A DNA stretch of 64,000 nucleotides from Camellia lanceoleosa (taxonomy: Eukaryota > Streptophyta > Magnoliopsida > Ericales > Theaceae): the NCBI GenBank assembly GCA_025200525.1, contig CM045770.1, positions 127,263,429 through 127,327,428 on the forward strand. The letters are read 5' to 3'. Shown in pieces: positions 23,241 to 34,755 of the stretch. Positions within the stretch are counted from its first letter, which is position 1. Each line of letters begins with the position of its first letter. Made by a program: the position numbers and the translations under genes. Under the pieces are notes generated by a model that saw only the letters and a program-made list of their open reading frames with translations, ran no database searches and had not been told where the DNA came from.

Positions 23241-23935
23241 ATGTGAACCTAAGTACCACTTCTGTTCACATTAAGGACGCATCACATGGTTATCGCTCAA
23301 GTCTCTCTTAGACATTCTTGACCGAGGTCGTCATGTTTGGCTCACCCAAACAAAGCACTTAAGGCTTAACCTTAGTGCACCAAGAGTACCATAATCCTCG
23401 ACTTTCCTTTCAACCTAACCAAGTCATGGCCTATTTTGTTTTAATTGTGGGAGCTAGAAAAATATCCTAGTTATATGGGTAAAATATCATAAACAAATAT
23501 CATCAATCCCCTATAAAAGGAGGAGACCCTATACACGAAAGAGGGATCATCTCTCTCTGCACTCCACCCGCAACACTCTTTACTATCGATACTTTTCATT
23601 CATGGATTCTAACTTGATCATTGGAGTGTCTCCGGCCGGCAACCCCGGTTGAGTGGCGCCAACTATGTTTATCCTTGTAGATTACAGTAGCTAAGCTCAT
23701 CTCTTCGTTGGAGCTCATCAACATCCATGTGAAAGGATTTTCCGGGTCTCACAGCAAGTCTAAGTTAATCGTCATGTTTCATGCTGAAACATCGCAGACT
23801 TAATTCAACTCTATCATCATAGCAAGTCTAAGTTAATCGTCATATTCACCATGGGAACATCGTCTTAAGACTTTTTAGTCTTAGCAAGCTGCTGCCTGGG
23901 ATTATCCTTTTTGTTGTATGCCTTATCAAAATTTC
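23241..23935 (+). mobile_element. LTR-like insert between pol and spacer of Tat element A
   Basis: Element B has only about 130 bp between the end of pol and the phrase GTTCACATT; here there are about 690 bp. The extra DNA reads as a plus-strand LTR fragment. It has a TATA box (TATAAAAG, 23512-23519), then at 23612 TTGATCATTGGAGTGTCTCC, resembling TTGATCGTCGGAGTGCCCCC of the Tat LTR at 35882. A 22-bp phrase GCAAGTCTAAGTTAATCGTC occurs twice (23753 and 23823). Ends and TSD could not be fixed, so the solo-LTR reading is tentative. Confidence 0.45.
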
Positions 23936-23939
23936 TTTG

Positions 23940-25156
23940 CTAGTATACTGACCAAATTACTACTCTTTCTATTCTTTCTTCCATCAGATCAAGATCTCGG
24001 GTAAGGAAGGCCTCATTTGTTCCATTCTCCACTCCCTGGGTTTTGATTCTATGGATTCCGATCTCTAGTGAGATGACTGCTTCAGTGCCATATGTCATGT
24101 CAAAATGAGATTCTCTAGTAGATCTTCTCGGCGTAGTCCGATATACCCATAGGACATTGGGAAATTCCTCCACGCACTTGCCCTTGGTAGCTTCTAGCCT
24201 TTTCTTGATTCTATCGATGATGGTCTTGTTGAATAGAACTGCTTGTCCATTGCTCTAGTGGAAGCTAGGAGTAAAATAATAATTCTTAATCTTGTATTTC
24301 GCACAAACATTTTGATCAACTTGTTGTCGAATTGAGTGCCATTATCTACTACTATGGCTCTTGGGATTCCAAATCTGGTGATTATGTTTTTCCAGATGAA
24401 ATTCTTCACGTCCACATCTCGAATTTTGGCTAAAGGTTCATCCTCTACCCACTTCGTCAAGTAGTTAATTGTTACCAGTAGAAACTTCCTCTGTTCAGTT
24501 GCCTAGGGCAATTGCCCAACAAGATCCATGCCCTATTGGGCGAATGGCCAGGGACTGGACACTAGATTCAGATCTGCAATTGGTTGGTGTATCAAAGGTG
24601 CAAACCTTTGACACTTCTCGCATTTTCTTACGTAGGCTTCAACATCCTTTTGCATGTATGACCATCAGTATTCCTAAGATATGGCCCTATGAGCAAGTGA
24701 TCCGTCCCTAGCATGGCTTCCACATACTCTCTCATGGATCTTGTACATAAAATCCTCTACCTGGGATAGGTGCACACATCGCAGAAGTGGTCCATCTAAG
24801 GATCTTCTATACAAATAGCCCTCTGCTGATAGGCAAAACCTAGCCGACTTCAATCTGATCTTATGTGCTATCTTTTTGTCTGCTGGCAGCCTGCTATCTC
24901 TGAGGAGCATAACTATGACGTCCATCCAACTTGGACCCATCTCCACGCACATCACTTCATACTCTGTTATTAGGGGCACTATACTGGGGCCTGATAGGTA
25001 ATCCACCATTATTGTCCTGGCCTTACCAAACTTCATCGCGCTGGCAAGGTTAGCCAATACATCGACATCGCTGTTATTATCTCGGCTAACCTGCTGCAAT
25101 TGGTAGTTTTGGAAACATGTTAACAACTTGACAACCTCTTTGATATAGGCTATCAT
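23940..25156 (-). pseudogene. Integrase (and end of RNase H) remnant of Tat element A
   Basis: Starting from the right, an RNase H tail with QVSRDNNSDVDVLANLAS is followed by the HHCC zinc region (RCVHLSQVEDFMYKIHE, then GSHARDGSLAHRA). The integrase core follows, with MTKWVEDEPLAKIRD and AIVVDNGTQFDNK, so the second catalytic Asp is intact here. The C-terminal part then reads VLWVYRTTPRRST and MTYGTEAVISLE. Several frameshifts and stops separate the blocks. It aligns throughout with 40244-41687 of element B. Confidence 0.85.
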
Positions 25157-26710
25157 CCTCTAATCCCAGGCTGCGTATTCACTCATCACTTGATTTATAA
25201 TGAGCTGGAAGTCACAAAAGACTACCACCTCGTCGGCTTCCACAATCACTGCCAATTTGGGTCTAATAATTAGCGCCTCATACTCTGATTCATTATTTGA
25301 GGCTTTGAACCCCAATCAGATGGACTGTTTTATCATTCGCCCATCTGGCAACACCAAAACCACTCAGCCCTACTCCTTGTTGGTTTGAGCTACTGTCGAC
25401 AAAGAAGTGGATGGAGTCACCAATGTAAATATCGTAGGGTTTTAGCATTTCTTCTGCCTTATTCTGTTCTGTCGGCGTGGGGTTCTGTGGCCCCAGTTAG
25501 TTTTCCTCTTCCTCTCCTGGACCTCTTAGGCCGCTGCTCACCGATGCCCGCCTTGGGATCGCATCAGGAGAGAATTCTACCACAAAGTCGGCCAAAACTT
25601 AGCCCTTGATTGCTTTTCTCAGTCTGAATTCTAAGTCATACTGACCTAGAACTACAGCCTATCGAGCTACTTTGCTTGTCAAGTCTCCATGCTGTAACAG
25701 GGACTTTAGTAGATGTTAAGTTAGCACCACAATCTTGTGGGCTTGAAAGTAGTAGTTCAATTTTTTCAAGACCATTATTAGGGCCAATGTTAACTTCTCC
25801 AAAGGCAGGTACCTGGTTTCTACATTTTCCAAGGTCTTGCTCACATAGTACACTTATACGCTCACCCTTTTTTCATGAGATAACCACGGCACTTTCATGG
25901 CGTGATGCAAACCGTCAAGTACAAGAACAATTCTTCTTATGGTACTGGGTGACAACACTGGTGGGGTTGTCAGGTACTTCTTTAAGTCGGCCAAGGCGAC
26001 TTCAAATTTTTCTGTCCACAGAAAGTCGGTGACCTTCTTCAATAAACCAAAAAACTATTTGCATTTATCTGAACTTCGGCTGATGAACCCATTTAGGGTT
26101 GTTTCCCTTCCAGTCAATATCTAGACTTGTTTGGCCGTTGTCAGGCTCTTAGAGTCAATGATGGCCCTGATCTGATCTGGGCACACTTCAATACCCCTCC
26201 TGGTAAGCAAGTACCCTAGGAACTTACCGAGTCCAACTCCAAATGTGCACTTCAAGGCATTGAGTCGAAATCGGTATGTTCTCAATATGTCAAAGACCTT
26301 ATTTAGGTCAGCCTGATGGTTCCCAGGTTCCTTGGTTTTAACAACCATATCGTCTATGTAAACCTCCACTGGCCTTCTAATCAAATGTTTGAACATCTTA
26401 GTAACCAATCCTTGGTATGTCGCTCCTACATTCTTCAACCCAAATGGCATTACTCTGTAGCAATAGAGTCCTTTAGGGGTGATGAATGCTGTCTTTCTTC
26501 ATCTGGGGCATACATTGTTATCTGGTGATAACCTCTGTATGTGTCTAGAAAACTGATCCTCCCATGCCCCGATGTGGCATCCACCAGCTGATCAATCTTT
26601 TTCTTCACAACCACTGTATTAGACAACCAGATGGGATAATTCACTTCTATAATGGCTTGTGCCTCTAGTAGCTTGTCTACTTCTTCCTGAACTGCCTGCA
26701 CATATATCAA
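25157..26710 (-). pseudogene. Reverse transcriptase and RNase H remnant of Tat element A
   Basis: RT motifs in order on the minus strand: SFLDTYRGYHQITMY near 26550, MPFGLKNVGATYQGLV at 26450, the catalytic YIDDMVVK near 26350, and KFLGYLLTRRGIE near 26210. The connection/RNase H region follows toward 25860. Further left, 25160-25700, diverged RNase H sequence with stops can be followed only in pieces. The arrangement equals 38519-40240 of element B. Confidence 0.85.
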
Positions 26711-27480
26711 TGTCGGCCTTCTTGTTCTTTAGACAACTGGTTTAGCCAACCTATCCACGTTAAGTCTGTGACAGGTGACCTCGGGGCTGATCCTAAGCAT
26801 CTCATAGAGTGTCCAAGCAAACACCTCTATGTTCTTTCTCAAGAAAGCCTCTAGTTCTCTTTCTTCTTCCTCGGCTAAGCCAAAGCCGAGGAGGAAGAAT
26901 CGGTTATCATCACCTTTTTGCATAAGAACCTTTTTTAGGGGTTCTTCGCTCTTGTCGACTAGCTCTTTGCCGACATCATCCAAGACCTTGTGGTCTTCGC
27001 TTTCAATCTCTGCACTTTTTACTTCCCTTACATTACAGGTGTACTTCATTGCTACCATGGAACAATTTTCACCAGTAATTGGTCCTCCCTTACTTTTTCA
27101 ATCCCTTATTTAGTTGGGAATCACAACAGTTGGTGCAGCATTAAGGGAATAGCCCTTATTGTATGCAACCACGATCTCCCCAAAATGATATTGTATGGGG
27201 AGGGAGTATCTATCACAGTAAACTCCATTACTACCTTCTTGTTCCTTGCCTGCACCTCCAGACTAGTGGCTCCCAGAGGCCATGTCGGTGTCCCATTGAA
27301 TTCGACCATTGGGCTATCAGATTGCTCTAAATCATCCTGGTGAAGGCCAAGCTCCTTGTAACATCTGGCATATATGATGTCACTAGAGCTGCCTTGATCA
27401 ATCAGTATGTGTCTCACCTAGTAATCTCCAATCTTCAAAGTTTCCACCAGGGCATCATTGTGCGAATGTTGCACCATGTC
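26711..27480 (-). pseudogene. Protease and protease-RT linker of Tat element A
   Basis: Contains the retropepsin-type motif LIDQGSSSDIIYARCYKELG. The first residue pair is DQ instead of D-S/T, as in element B, which seems normal for this lineage. VIDTPSPYNIILGRSWLH follows. The linker with LGFGLAEEEERELEAFL lies at 26729-27058 and is open here, whereas element B has two adjacent stops at the same place. Confidence 0.8.
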
Positions 27481-27659
27481 CAAGTCTGCCTCAGTAAAAG
27501 AAATCATCGGTCCCTGATATTTATTTGTTCTAGGCTTTTTCTACTGGATCTGATATACATGCTGCAGATGCCTCACTTTCTGGGTCTTCACTTGAACTTC
27601 TTTCTCATTGACCCTCAAGTGAATCACATTGATTACCCGAGGTCCATCCACCTACTGTA

Positions 27660-29316
27660 GTGGTGGTGGTGCTACTGCTGCTACTGGTGTATGTGGCAGC
27701 CTTGCGTGCTCTTCCCTTATCCTTGCCTTATCTACTAGGTCTCTCAATTGTCCCTGTCTAACCAAATCCTCCAAGTGTGACTTTAAAGCCCTGCATTCTT
27801 GAGTCATGTGCCCATTCTCGTTATAATAGGCTCAATGCTTTCTAGTGCTCTTGCCCATAAACTTGCCAGGGACCCTTTTTGGTGCACTGTAGTACGGCTG
27901 GTTTCTGAACCTCTCCAAAACCTTATAGACTAGAATCCTGAATACCGTACTGATTGCCTACATAGCCCTCATTCCTGTTTCTGGCCTGTCAATGCCAGTA
28001 TTCCCCAAGCTTCGCTTTTACAAGCTGTTTCTCCTTTCTTACTTTGGTGTCTTCGTTCTTTGAGTGTCTTCCTCTGTTTTGGCATGCTTCCCAATTTGTG
28101 CCATGAGCTCTTCTATGCTCTTTGGTAGGGTTTTTACAAGTGATTTCCAAGGTGAGCATTTATCATCCAGGCCGTTCTTGAAAGATACGATCACCAGCTC
28201 CTGGTTACAAGCTGGAATCCGGTTGTAAACCTCATAGTATCTCTTGGTGTAAGCCCTGAGGCCTTCGCCATCACTAATCTTCAAAGCCAATAGGGAGTCT
28301 ACCCACAGTGGCTGTGATTTGTTTGTAACAAACCCAGCCACAAACATCTCAGTCAGGCCTTTCCAACTCTTTACACTCCCTTTCAGCAGTTTATGAAACC
28401 AATCCGATGTTATCTCCCCAAAACATGATAGGAATACTTTGCATAGCAGTTGCTCATTCCCGCTCCACAAAGCCATTGAATTCAAATTCAAACCAACATG
28501 AAAGTTTGGATCAAACTTACCGTTGTAGATCTGAAATCTCGGCATGTTGAATCTCTTCAGGGCCTCAAACATATCCAACTCTACCTAGAATGGCATCATC
28601 GGCTAGATGGTGGACGTGATCTCAACGTTGAGTCTCTTTCTCTAGAGGTAATCTCTCAGATCTTCATTCGTTCTACCAGGAGCTCAGCTATCAATAGATT
28701 TTAGCCTCTTCGGCGTACTGCTCCCAGTGTAATTGTGCGTCCTCTTGGACTTCCCTTTGTCCACTACATCAAAACAAAGACCTTGCCCTTAGATTTTCTG
28801 AGATCCTTTGACAAAGGTCGCCTTGGTCTGTGGTGTCCTCTGTGACTTGCCTCGTACTGACTCTGTTCACCCAACATCCCGTGATGGTCGATGTGAGTTT
28901 TCCTGTCCCATGCCATGGTACAGAACAACTGGAATTGTCTTTTATCCTTCTTTCTGGGCATCAGTTTTGGCTACTGGTGCCAGTGTGTCTTGCAACAGGA
29001 ATGATGGTTACATCACACTGTTTTACATCATAAAGTTGACCATTGTCTACAGGTCTGTCAACTTGTTTGCCATTCCCTTCATCTCTTCATTCCTCTTCAA
29101 GCATCTATCATTTCACACTTGGAGGTCACTTTCATTGTAATATTCATCTCGGCCTCCTTTCTTTGGGCCATTATACTCTTTGCCAGCGTTATTTGCCCCG
29201 GGATTCGGTTCCTATACTCCATTACGATTATCTCCTCTGGCATTAGGATCCATATGTTCCTCCCCCTCACTGTAGATGTCATCTCTAATTCTCTCTTCTT
29301 GTTTGTTGTTAGCCAT
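27660..29316 (-). pseudogene. gag remnant of Tat element A
   Basis: Starts at an ATG (29316) just inside the PBS, at the place homologous to the gag start at 36060 of element B (both ATAGATGGC). The capsid core is 28578-28039, with RFNMPRFQIYNGKFDPNFHV, ITSDWFHKLLKGS and GLRAYTKRYYEVYNRIP. A zinc-knuckle-like segment (YYNENGHMTQECRALK) lies near 27800. Frameshifts and stops occur in the N-terminal 250 residues and after the capsid. Confidence 0.8.
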
Positions 29317-29333
29317 CTATTCTCCTTAAGTTC

Positions 29334-29351
29334 CAACAAACGACGCGAAAT
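29334..29351 (-). other. Primer-binding region of Tat element A
   Basis: In minus sense ATTTCGCGTCGTTTGTTGG follows the LTR end. It is the diverged counterpart of ATTTGGCGCCGTCTGTGGG in element B. Confidence 0.6.
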
Positions 29352-29816
29352 TGTGGGTGTTGATTTCCGACCACACAACCAATCAGGGAACTTACTTGGA
29401 GAGCATTGGTAGAATAGATTGAGCCAACTACCTGCTAACAAGAAGATGAGAATACCGCGGTCGTTCGTCTACCTAGGGGCACTCCGATGATCAAGTCAGT
29501 AATCTTATCTCTCACAAATATCAAAATAATACTTAAACTCACAAGTAAAAACTTCCCTCAGACCCATGAGGGTCCCTCACTTTTATAACCAACAATGACC
29601 TAGTCCCCATGAACCTTATCTTTATCCAGACTGAGAGTCTCTTTTGTTCTACGACTCTTGTCCCTTATCCAAATACCTCGGGATTTCAGTATTACCACAG
29701 AACATCTCAGCAATGCTGTGGTCATCTCGGCAACATGACTCATCTACGTGGCACCTTAGCCGACATACTAGGGCTATCTCAGCTACGTGGCGCCATTCGC
29801 AAAATACTTCCCCACA
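29352..29816 (-). mobile_element. 5' LTR of Tat element A
   Basis: On the minus strand it begins TGTGGGGAAGTATTTTGCG (29816) and ends AAATCAACACCCACA (29352). TATA box TATAAAAG in minus sense at 29580-29587. 465 bp; compared with the 3' LTR it lacks about 70 bp and has many substitutions, pointing to an old insertion. Confidence 0.85.
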
Positions 29817-31601
29817 ACCACTACCTCTAGCAATTGACGATGACGATCCAAAGAGGTCTAGCAATAGTCGGTAAAAATGAAAACAATTATTCTTTAAAAC
29901 AATAATTTTTTATTTTCATCAAACAAATTCATTAATTATTTCTTCAAAGCAACTCCAAGGGTAAGAGACAAAATGCACTTGCAAAAGTATACAAAAAAGT
30001 ACTCTCTTTATTTTGCCTAATCAGTTTAGTTAGTATGTACTCTAACCATATTCTTTATTTGAGCTAATTAATCAAACTAACTTAACTAATTTTTTAAAGA
30101 AAAATATTATAAACATAGATAAATAAATAAATAATCTTTTTATGACATACTGCATATGTTGATATGGCATTTGTGAATATATATTTTTAAATATATAATT
30201 AAATTATTTTCAAACGATGGAGGGAGCAAGTAATTTTAACGGGAAATTCTTTTGTCTCTCAATAAAAACTAACTAGTTGTGGAGATTCAAAATTAAAATG
30301 GACATTTTACCTCTTCTAATACAGAGCACCTTAGAGAAGAGAAAGCCATTGCACTGTCAAAAATACCTCAAAATGCTCTTTTACCTCCTCTTTTGGAGAT
30401 ACTCTTGGAATCAAAACAAAATAATTCTTAAACCTATTTTCAGAAATGGACTTTTTGACAATTTCTCTTATTTTATATGAAAAATGCTTTGGAGCTCTAA
30501 TTTTTGAGTTCTAAAGATAGCTTTAATGAGTTGACAGTGGACTTCACCTACAGTGATGTGATGTTTTGGTTTTGATTTGTTTTTATTTTATTTTTTTTAT
30601 TCATTGTCATGTCATTAGTGCTCTATTAGAGCACCAAAATTAATGGTCTAAATCATTGCTGATTTTATATATTATTACAAGCAGGTAGTTATTGATACTG
30701 CGCGTAGTACACTGCAAGTGCCGTATGAACGTAAAATGGATTTGTAACAACTATTTCCCATAAAAATGGCGTCATATAATCTCTTCAAAAATTTAATAAC
30801 TTGGACTTAACAGGTTTTCTCTGTCTATTCATGGATCCCTCCGGAAAATGCGTTTTTTAAATATTAACTCATTTTCCCATGCAAAATTTTAAACTTTTTC
30901 CCAAAAGTAGTAACCATTTGTTGTTGATAAGAAATTATTCAATGTTGGTTGAGTTGGTGGTTCAAAGTAGTATTTTTTTTTTTGGCTCAAATTATAGAAT
31001 TCATCACTTTTGTGCTTAAATTTTAAGAGACATATAATAAGCATCATTCTATAAATGGAACAAAGTATTGTTGCAAGAGTATAAATAAATGATTATTTTA
31101 AAATTCAAAACATCTAAAGAAGTGTTAAATTTTATAATAATATGACACTTTATAAATCATGAATTTTATATTTTAATAATGATGTGTTTAACATCATGAA
31201 TTGAAATTAAAAATCAAATCTTTATTTGAAACTTTTGATGTAAAGGATCATAAACAGTTTGTTGTAACATCATAAATTGAAGAAGTAGTTGAAGAATAAC
31301 GCCACGTAAAAATGAATTTTAATGCAAAATGATAGGTAATTATTGGGTAATCTCATGATAACATGTAACAATTAGAACCCTTGGCATGGTAATTCTGCAG
31401 CCTCGCTTTATGGTGTGAAGAAAGTTTAACTTTCATAAAAGAGTCATGATAGAGACCCCCTCCAATCACCACCCCACAATTCCCACACACACGTGGCGGG
31501 TGATGATTAGAGAAGCAGGAAAAAAAGAAAAAAGAAAAAGAAAATGTAACCAATGAGAGAGAGGGGGGGTCAAAGGGGGCATGAAACATTTTTGTTAAGA
31601 A

Positions 31602-31725
31602 AATTCTACTATATACACTTCTTAAAAGGGGTGTATTATATGTACACCTAATTACATCATTTTCTTATTTGATTATGACTAACTTATAACTTATGATATC
31701 ATTGGTTGACTCATATAGTGTTTGC

Positions 31726-31757
<32 letters not shown>

Positions 31758-31856
31758 GTTATAATTTAACAAATATAAAATTATATTATTTTTTTTCTTT
31801 AATTATAAGATATAGATGGTATATACTCCAAGAGTGTATATTATAGTCTTTCCCTT
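31602..31856. mobile_element. Possible MITE with ~20-bp imperfect inverted ends
   Basis: The left segment CTACTATATACACTTCTTA pairs with the right segment AGAGTGTATATTATAGTC in inverted orientation. The interior is AT-rich with the ATT microsatellite. No clear TSD was found. Confidence 0.35.
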
Positions 31857-32112
31857 GTAATTAACCTTTAATCAATTGACAAAAACAAAAAAGCATCATG
31901 TGGCACACTGTTCATTGGCGCTTCCAACTAATAACTTAATAAAAATATAAATATTTATAAGTAGAACAATATTATCTCACCTTTATGTAATTAAAAAATA
32001 AAAAATATACAAATTAATGTACTTTTTAATTTTTTATTATTTAAAAATATCACATAGACAGTATTATGTAATATTACAAGATTATTCAATAACTTGTTCA
32101 AAACGATAATGC

Positions 32113-32256
32113 TACGTAACTCAAATTTTGTGATTCAAAAGTGGCTTAAATCGCCAAAACGACGTCGTTTTGAGTACAGAACAACATAAAAATGGCCAAA
32201 ACGACATCGTTTTGACCATTTAAATTACTTTTGAGCCATAAAATTTGAGTTACGAG
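32113..32256. repeat. Foldback element with repeated AAAACGACGTCGTTTT palindrome
   Basis: Arms GTAACTCAAATTTTGTG..TTCAAAAGT (left) and ACTTTTGAGCCATAAAATTTGAG..TTAC (right) are inverted repeats. Inside are a perfect 18-bp palindrome, CAAAACGACGTCGTTTTG (32155-32172), and a one-mismatch copy at about 32196-32213. Size and architecture fit a MITE, but no TSD was identified. Confidence 0.6.
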
Positions 32257-32454
32257 ACAATTTCCTTTTCAAAATAATGCAGTCATTATGGTCTATACCC
32301 ATAGATACCAATGCATCTAGGACTGAGCAAGGGCAAGAGAAGTGTGTAAAAATTGTAAAAGGCAAATTACATTTACTTTTCTTAAAATTTGCAAAAAGGG
32401 TGAGACTTCCCTTCTATCTTGTGTGAATTGGAACATATGGTTGAATTTGTGAAG

Positions 32455-32720
32455 TGTATTATAATCTCGTTTCAATAATTTAACTGTTTAATATATAAAA
32501 TTTGTCGAGTACTTCATATCTGTAAAAAATTATATTGATCGAAACATATTTTTATTAAAAATTTATTTTTAAAATCATATTTATCATTGACAAAAATATA
32601 TTCTGATCTATAATGGGTTATCGATATCTGATTAACGTAATTTTTGCAAGCATAAAGTACTCGACGAGTTCTACATATTGAACGATTTGAATTATCAAAA
32701 CAGGACCTATGATGGGCTCC
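32455..32720. mobile_element. Diverged long-TIR Mutator-like MITE
   Basis: The left arm (AATTTAACTGTTTAATATA…GTCGAGTACTTCAT) and right arm (AAAGTACTCGACGAGTTCTACATATTGAAC) are inverted repeats. The wording matches the 361-bp element at 49916-50276 (CGATATCTGATTAACGT-like and GTACTTGACGAATTCTATA). It is an older, degraded member of that family. Confidence 0.5.
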
Positions 32721-32905
32721 ACGAGCCCAACAATGTACTATAGTCTACACAATGAACTAGAAAGAAGTCTCTCCCTTTCCAAAAAAATATATAATTAATC
32801 CTACATTTGTAACACAATTATATTTAACTCCTTTTAAAAAGGTTAAAGTGACTAAAATTAATACAAATGGTAAATAAACACTAAAATAAACAAATATAAA
32901 TATAA

Positions 32906-33112
32906 CCAACTAGGCTCGGCCTAGTTGGCTACCATAACTCTCCTAAAGATTTAGTGTCAAGGAGGTAGTTATGAGTTCAACTTTTCTTAGGGGGAGTTGA
33001 ATTAGAAGATAAGCATCTGGTATTTTGTAAAGGTGAGGAGGCTAACTCTATAGGTACTAATCTAACAACTAATAACTAAATTTCGCCGATAATATATATA
33101 TATATATATATA
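32906..33112 (+). mobile_element. Possible tRNA-derived SINE remnant
   Basis: GCCTAGTTGGCTACC resembles a tRNA-type box A and GGTAGTTATGAGTTCAACTT a box B, spaced about 40 bp apart. The segment ends in a TA-rich tail. The 5' end forms an inverted repeat CCAACTAGGC…GCCTAGTTGG (32906-32927). No TSD was seen, so a SINE is only a suggestion. Confidence 0.35.
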
Positions 33113-33943
33113 AATATAAGAAAAATTATATTAGTAGTTCTTGTAGTTTGCATTCACAGAACTGAATTAAAAAAGTTTTCAATTTTGTTCATAACAATAT
33201 AAGACATGCTATTCATTAAAAAAAAACACTAATAATTGTAATTAATTCAACCAAATTAAAACAAAATCATAAATTTGTAATCAAAATCAATCGAATTGAA
33301 ATTACAATTACCAAAATGAAACAAGGCTAAAAATATGACTAATGGTATAATTTGACCTAAATATAAATTTTAGTTTAAAATGACAATATCATTTTTTATT
33401 CATATGACTAATAAATTATTGATTAAAAAGATTTAATAGTTATGTGAGTTAAAATATTAAGAGAGACTAGTATGATTATACCAAAAGTATAGAGTTAATT
33501 GTTTTTTTTTTTTTTTTTTTTTGTAAACCTAAGGAGAGAACTTGCAAGTGGATATTTGCCTCAAGAGATCGTGAAATGAAGGAGAGAAAAAGACCGGAAA
33601 AATAGGGGAGAGATGACGATAAGCAATACGGAGCAAATTGTGCAATGAATATAATAAGCAAACCATGGAAAATAATATATAAGTTTATTTCTTAAATATA
33701 TTTTTCAGATTCAATAATATGTAGGTGATATGATTGGTTAATAATTAGAGAAGATATGAGAGAGAGTGTATTTGTTATTTTTAATATTCTAATTAATTAC
33801 TATATCACTAAATTTAAAAATTAAATCTAATTTTTAATTTTGAATAGCAATACTCATATTAAAAAAAAGGACAGTAAAACAACCCAGACCAGAGTAGAGT
33901 TAAACCTACATTTGGGTTAGGAATATGAACTTCACTTTTTGAA

Positions 33944-34113
33944 GGGAAAAGTTAGGGATCATGAAAATTTTGTCATGAAAATGATCATGAAAAATTTATG
34001 ATTCTTGGATTATCTTGATTAGTGTGTGGTGCTTTATTCTAAGTGTAATCCAAGGGTCACAAAGCTTTCATGATTATTTTCATGAAAAAAATTTTATGAT
34101 ACCTAACATTACT
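33944..34113. mobile_element. 170-bp Mutator-like MITE, copy 1
   Basis: Ends GGGAAAAGTTAGGGATCATGA and TATGATACCTAACATTACTA form inverted repeats. It is flanked by CTTTTTGAA (33935-33943 and 34115-34123), a 9-bp TSD typical of Mutator-like elements. The duplicated unit 2 has the uninterrupted site CTTTCTGAATGATG near 50736, so this is a clean insertion after the duplication. Confidence 0.75.
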
Positions 34114-34146
34114 ACTTTTTGAATGATGCAGTTCTAGAGAAAACAC

Positions 34147-34154
34147 TATAAATA
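34147..34154 (+). promoter_or_regulatory. TATA box of the pseudogene copy
   Basis: TATAAATA, 98 bp upstream of the ATG and identical in position to 50767-50774 of the intact copy. Confidence 0.65.
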
Positions 34155-34251
34155 AGGGCTTCCCCTATGCATTTGAGGACACACTCCTACAAAACAAAAC
34201 AAATCAAATGTCCTCATTAAGCCCTTCCTTTCTTAGAATACCAAAAAAAGC

Positions 34252-34710
34252 ATGGCCCCCTCCAATTCTTCGATGCTCGGCCTTGCCATCATCCTGTTGA
34301 TTGTTGCCACAGCAGCATCCGTAGCCTATGGCATCTTCATCATCGGTGACAGAGACGTAGTCGAGCTCATAGTAGCAGGTTAGTTGGTTTGCACTATCCC
34401 TGGAACCAACTGTCCTACTTGCCCGGGGATTGGCGGGGTTAACGTGTTTTTGTCGTGCAATGTAGGCCAAACTAGCCTCGCACAAGCCATTACAGACCCT
34501 GCAGGGTTAGTCAATTTCACAATTTCATTTCCAGATGGTACTCTCTTTAATCAATCAAGATGCTTCGTCTATGCCAGACTCCCCATCGCCTCTTGCGTCG
34601 CTTTCCCTCCTACTGGAAACCTACATGCTGTGGTTAACTTGATCGGCTTCGTACAACAAACCATTGGTCTAGTTGCCAACTGCGCTGTCGGACCATTTAC
34701 TATTGCTTAA
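34252..34710 (+). pseudogene. Phylloplanin-like (Pollen Ole e 1 type) gene, copy 1, nonsense mutant
   Basis: Same length (153 codons with stop) and layout as the intact copy at 50872. Codon 44 is TAG (34381-34383) where the other copy has CAG (Gln), a single C-to-T change right after the predicted mature N-terminus, so only about 43 residues would be made. Downstream the frame is undamaged. By eye about 14 amino-acid-changing and 7 silent differences separate the copies, giving little sign of constraint on copy 1. Downstream changes include S144C, which adds a cysteine. It is bracketed by two inverted MITEs. The promoter region, TATA box and the out-of-frame upstream ATG are conserved, so transcription may persist. 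Confidence 0.85.
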
Positions 34711-34755
34711 TTTTCCATCATAAACACCGTTACTATTACTATTACTATTATGCAT

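Larger units (their letters stand above)
15062..29816 (-). mobile_element. Tat-lineage Ty3/gypsy retrotransposon A, minus strand, with nested insertions
   Basis: On the minus strand: 5' LTR (29816-29352), PBS, gag, protease, RT, RNase H, integrase, a repeat-bearing spacer, an antisense gene on the plus strand, polypurine tract, 3' LTR (15599-15062). Removing the 3.6 kb solo LTR leaves about 11.15 kb, essentially the size of sister element B (35486-46681). All coding parts align with element B but have many stops and indels. ACCAC flanks both ends (15055-15059, 29817-29821), though on the left it is separated from the LTR by CT, so the TSD is imperfect. Confidence 0.85.
29822..33667. other. 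AT-rich intergenic DNA
   Basis: No supported gene. It contains homopolymer runs, an ATT microsatellite (about 31727-31756), a TA microsatellite (about 33091-33110) and several foldback or TIR elements listed separately. Short open frames, for example 31353-31589 on the minus strand, have no recognisable motif. Confidence 0.5.

Noticed and set aside
31353..31589. 78-codon minus-strand frame with Phe/Ser-rich N-terminus
   Set aside because: The bias comes from an A/G-rich stretch (31515-31545). No homology or splice context.
32906..33010. A tRNA gene
   Set aside because: Box A/B-like wording is present but no cloverleaf with paired acceptor and anticodon stems can be drawn; kept only as a possible SINE remnant.
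34204..34485. Minus-strand frames shared by both phylloplanin-like copies (also 50824-51090)
   Set aside because: They are complements of the real coding strand. The plus-strand frame has a signal peptide and conserved cysteines.
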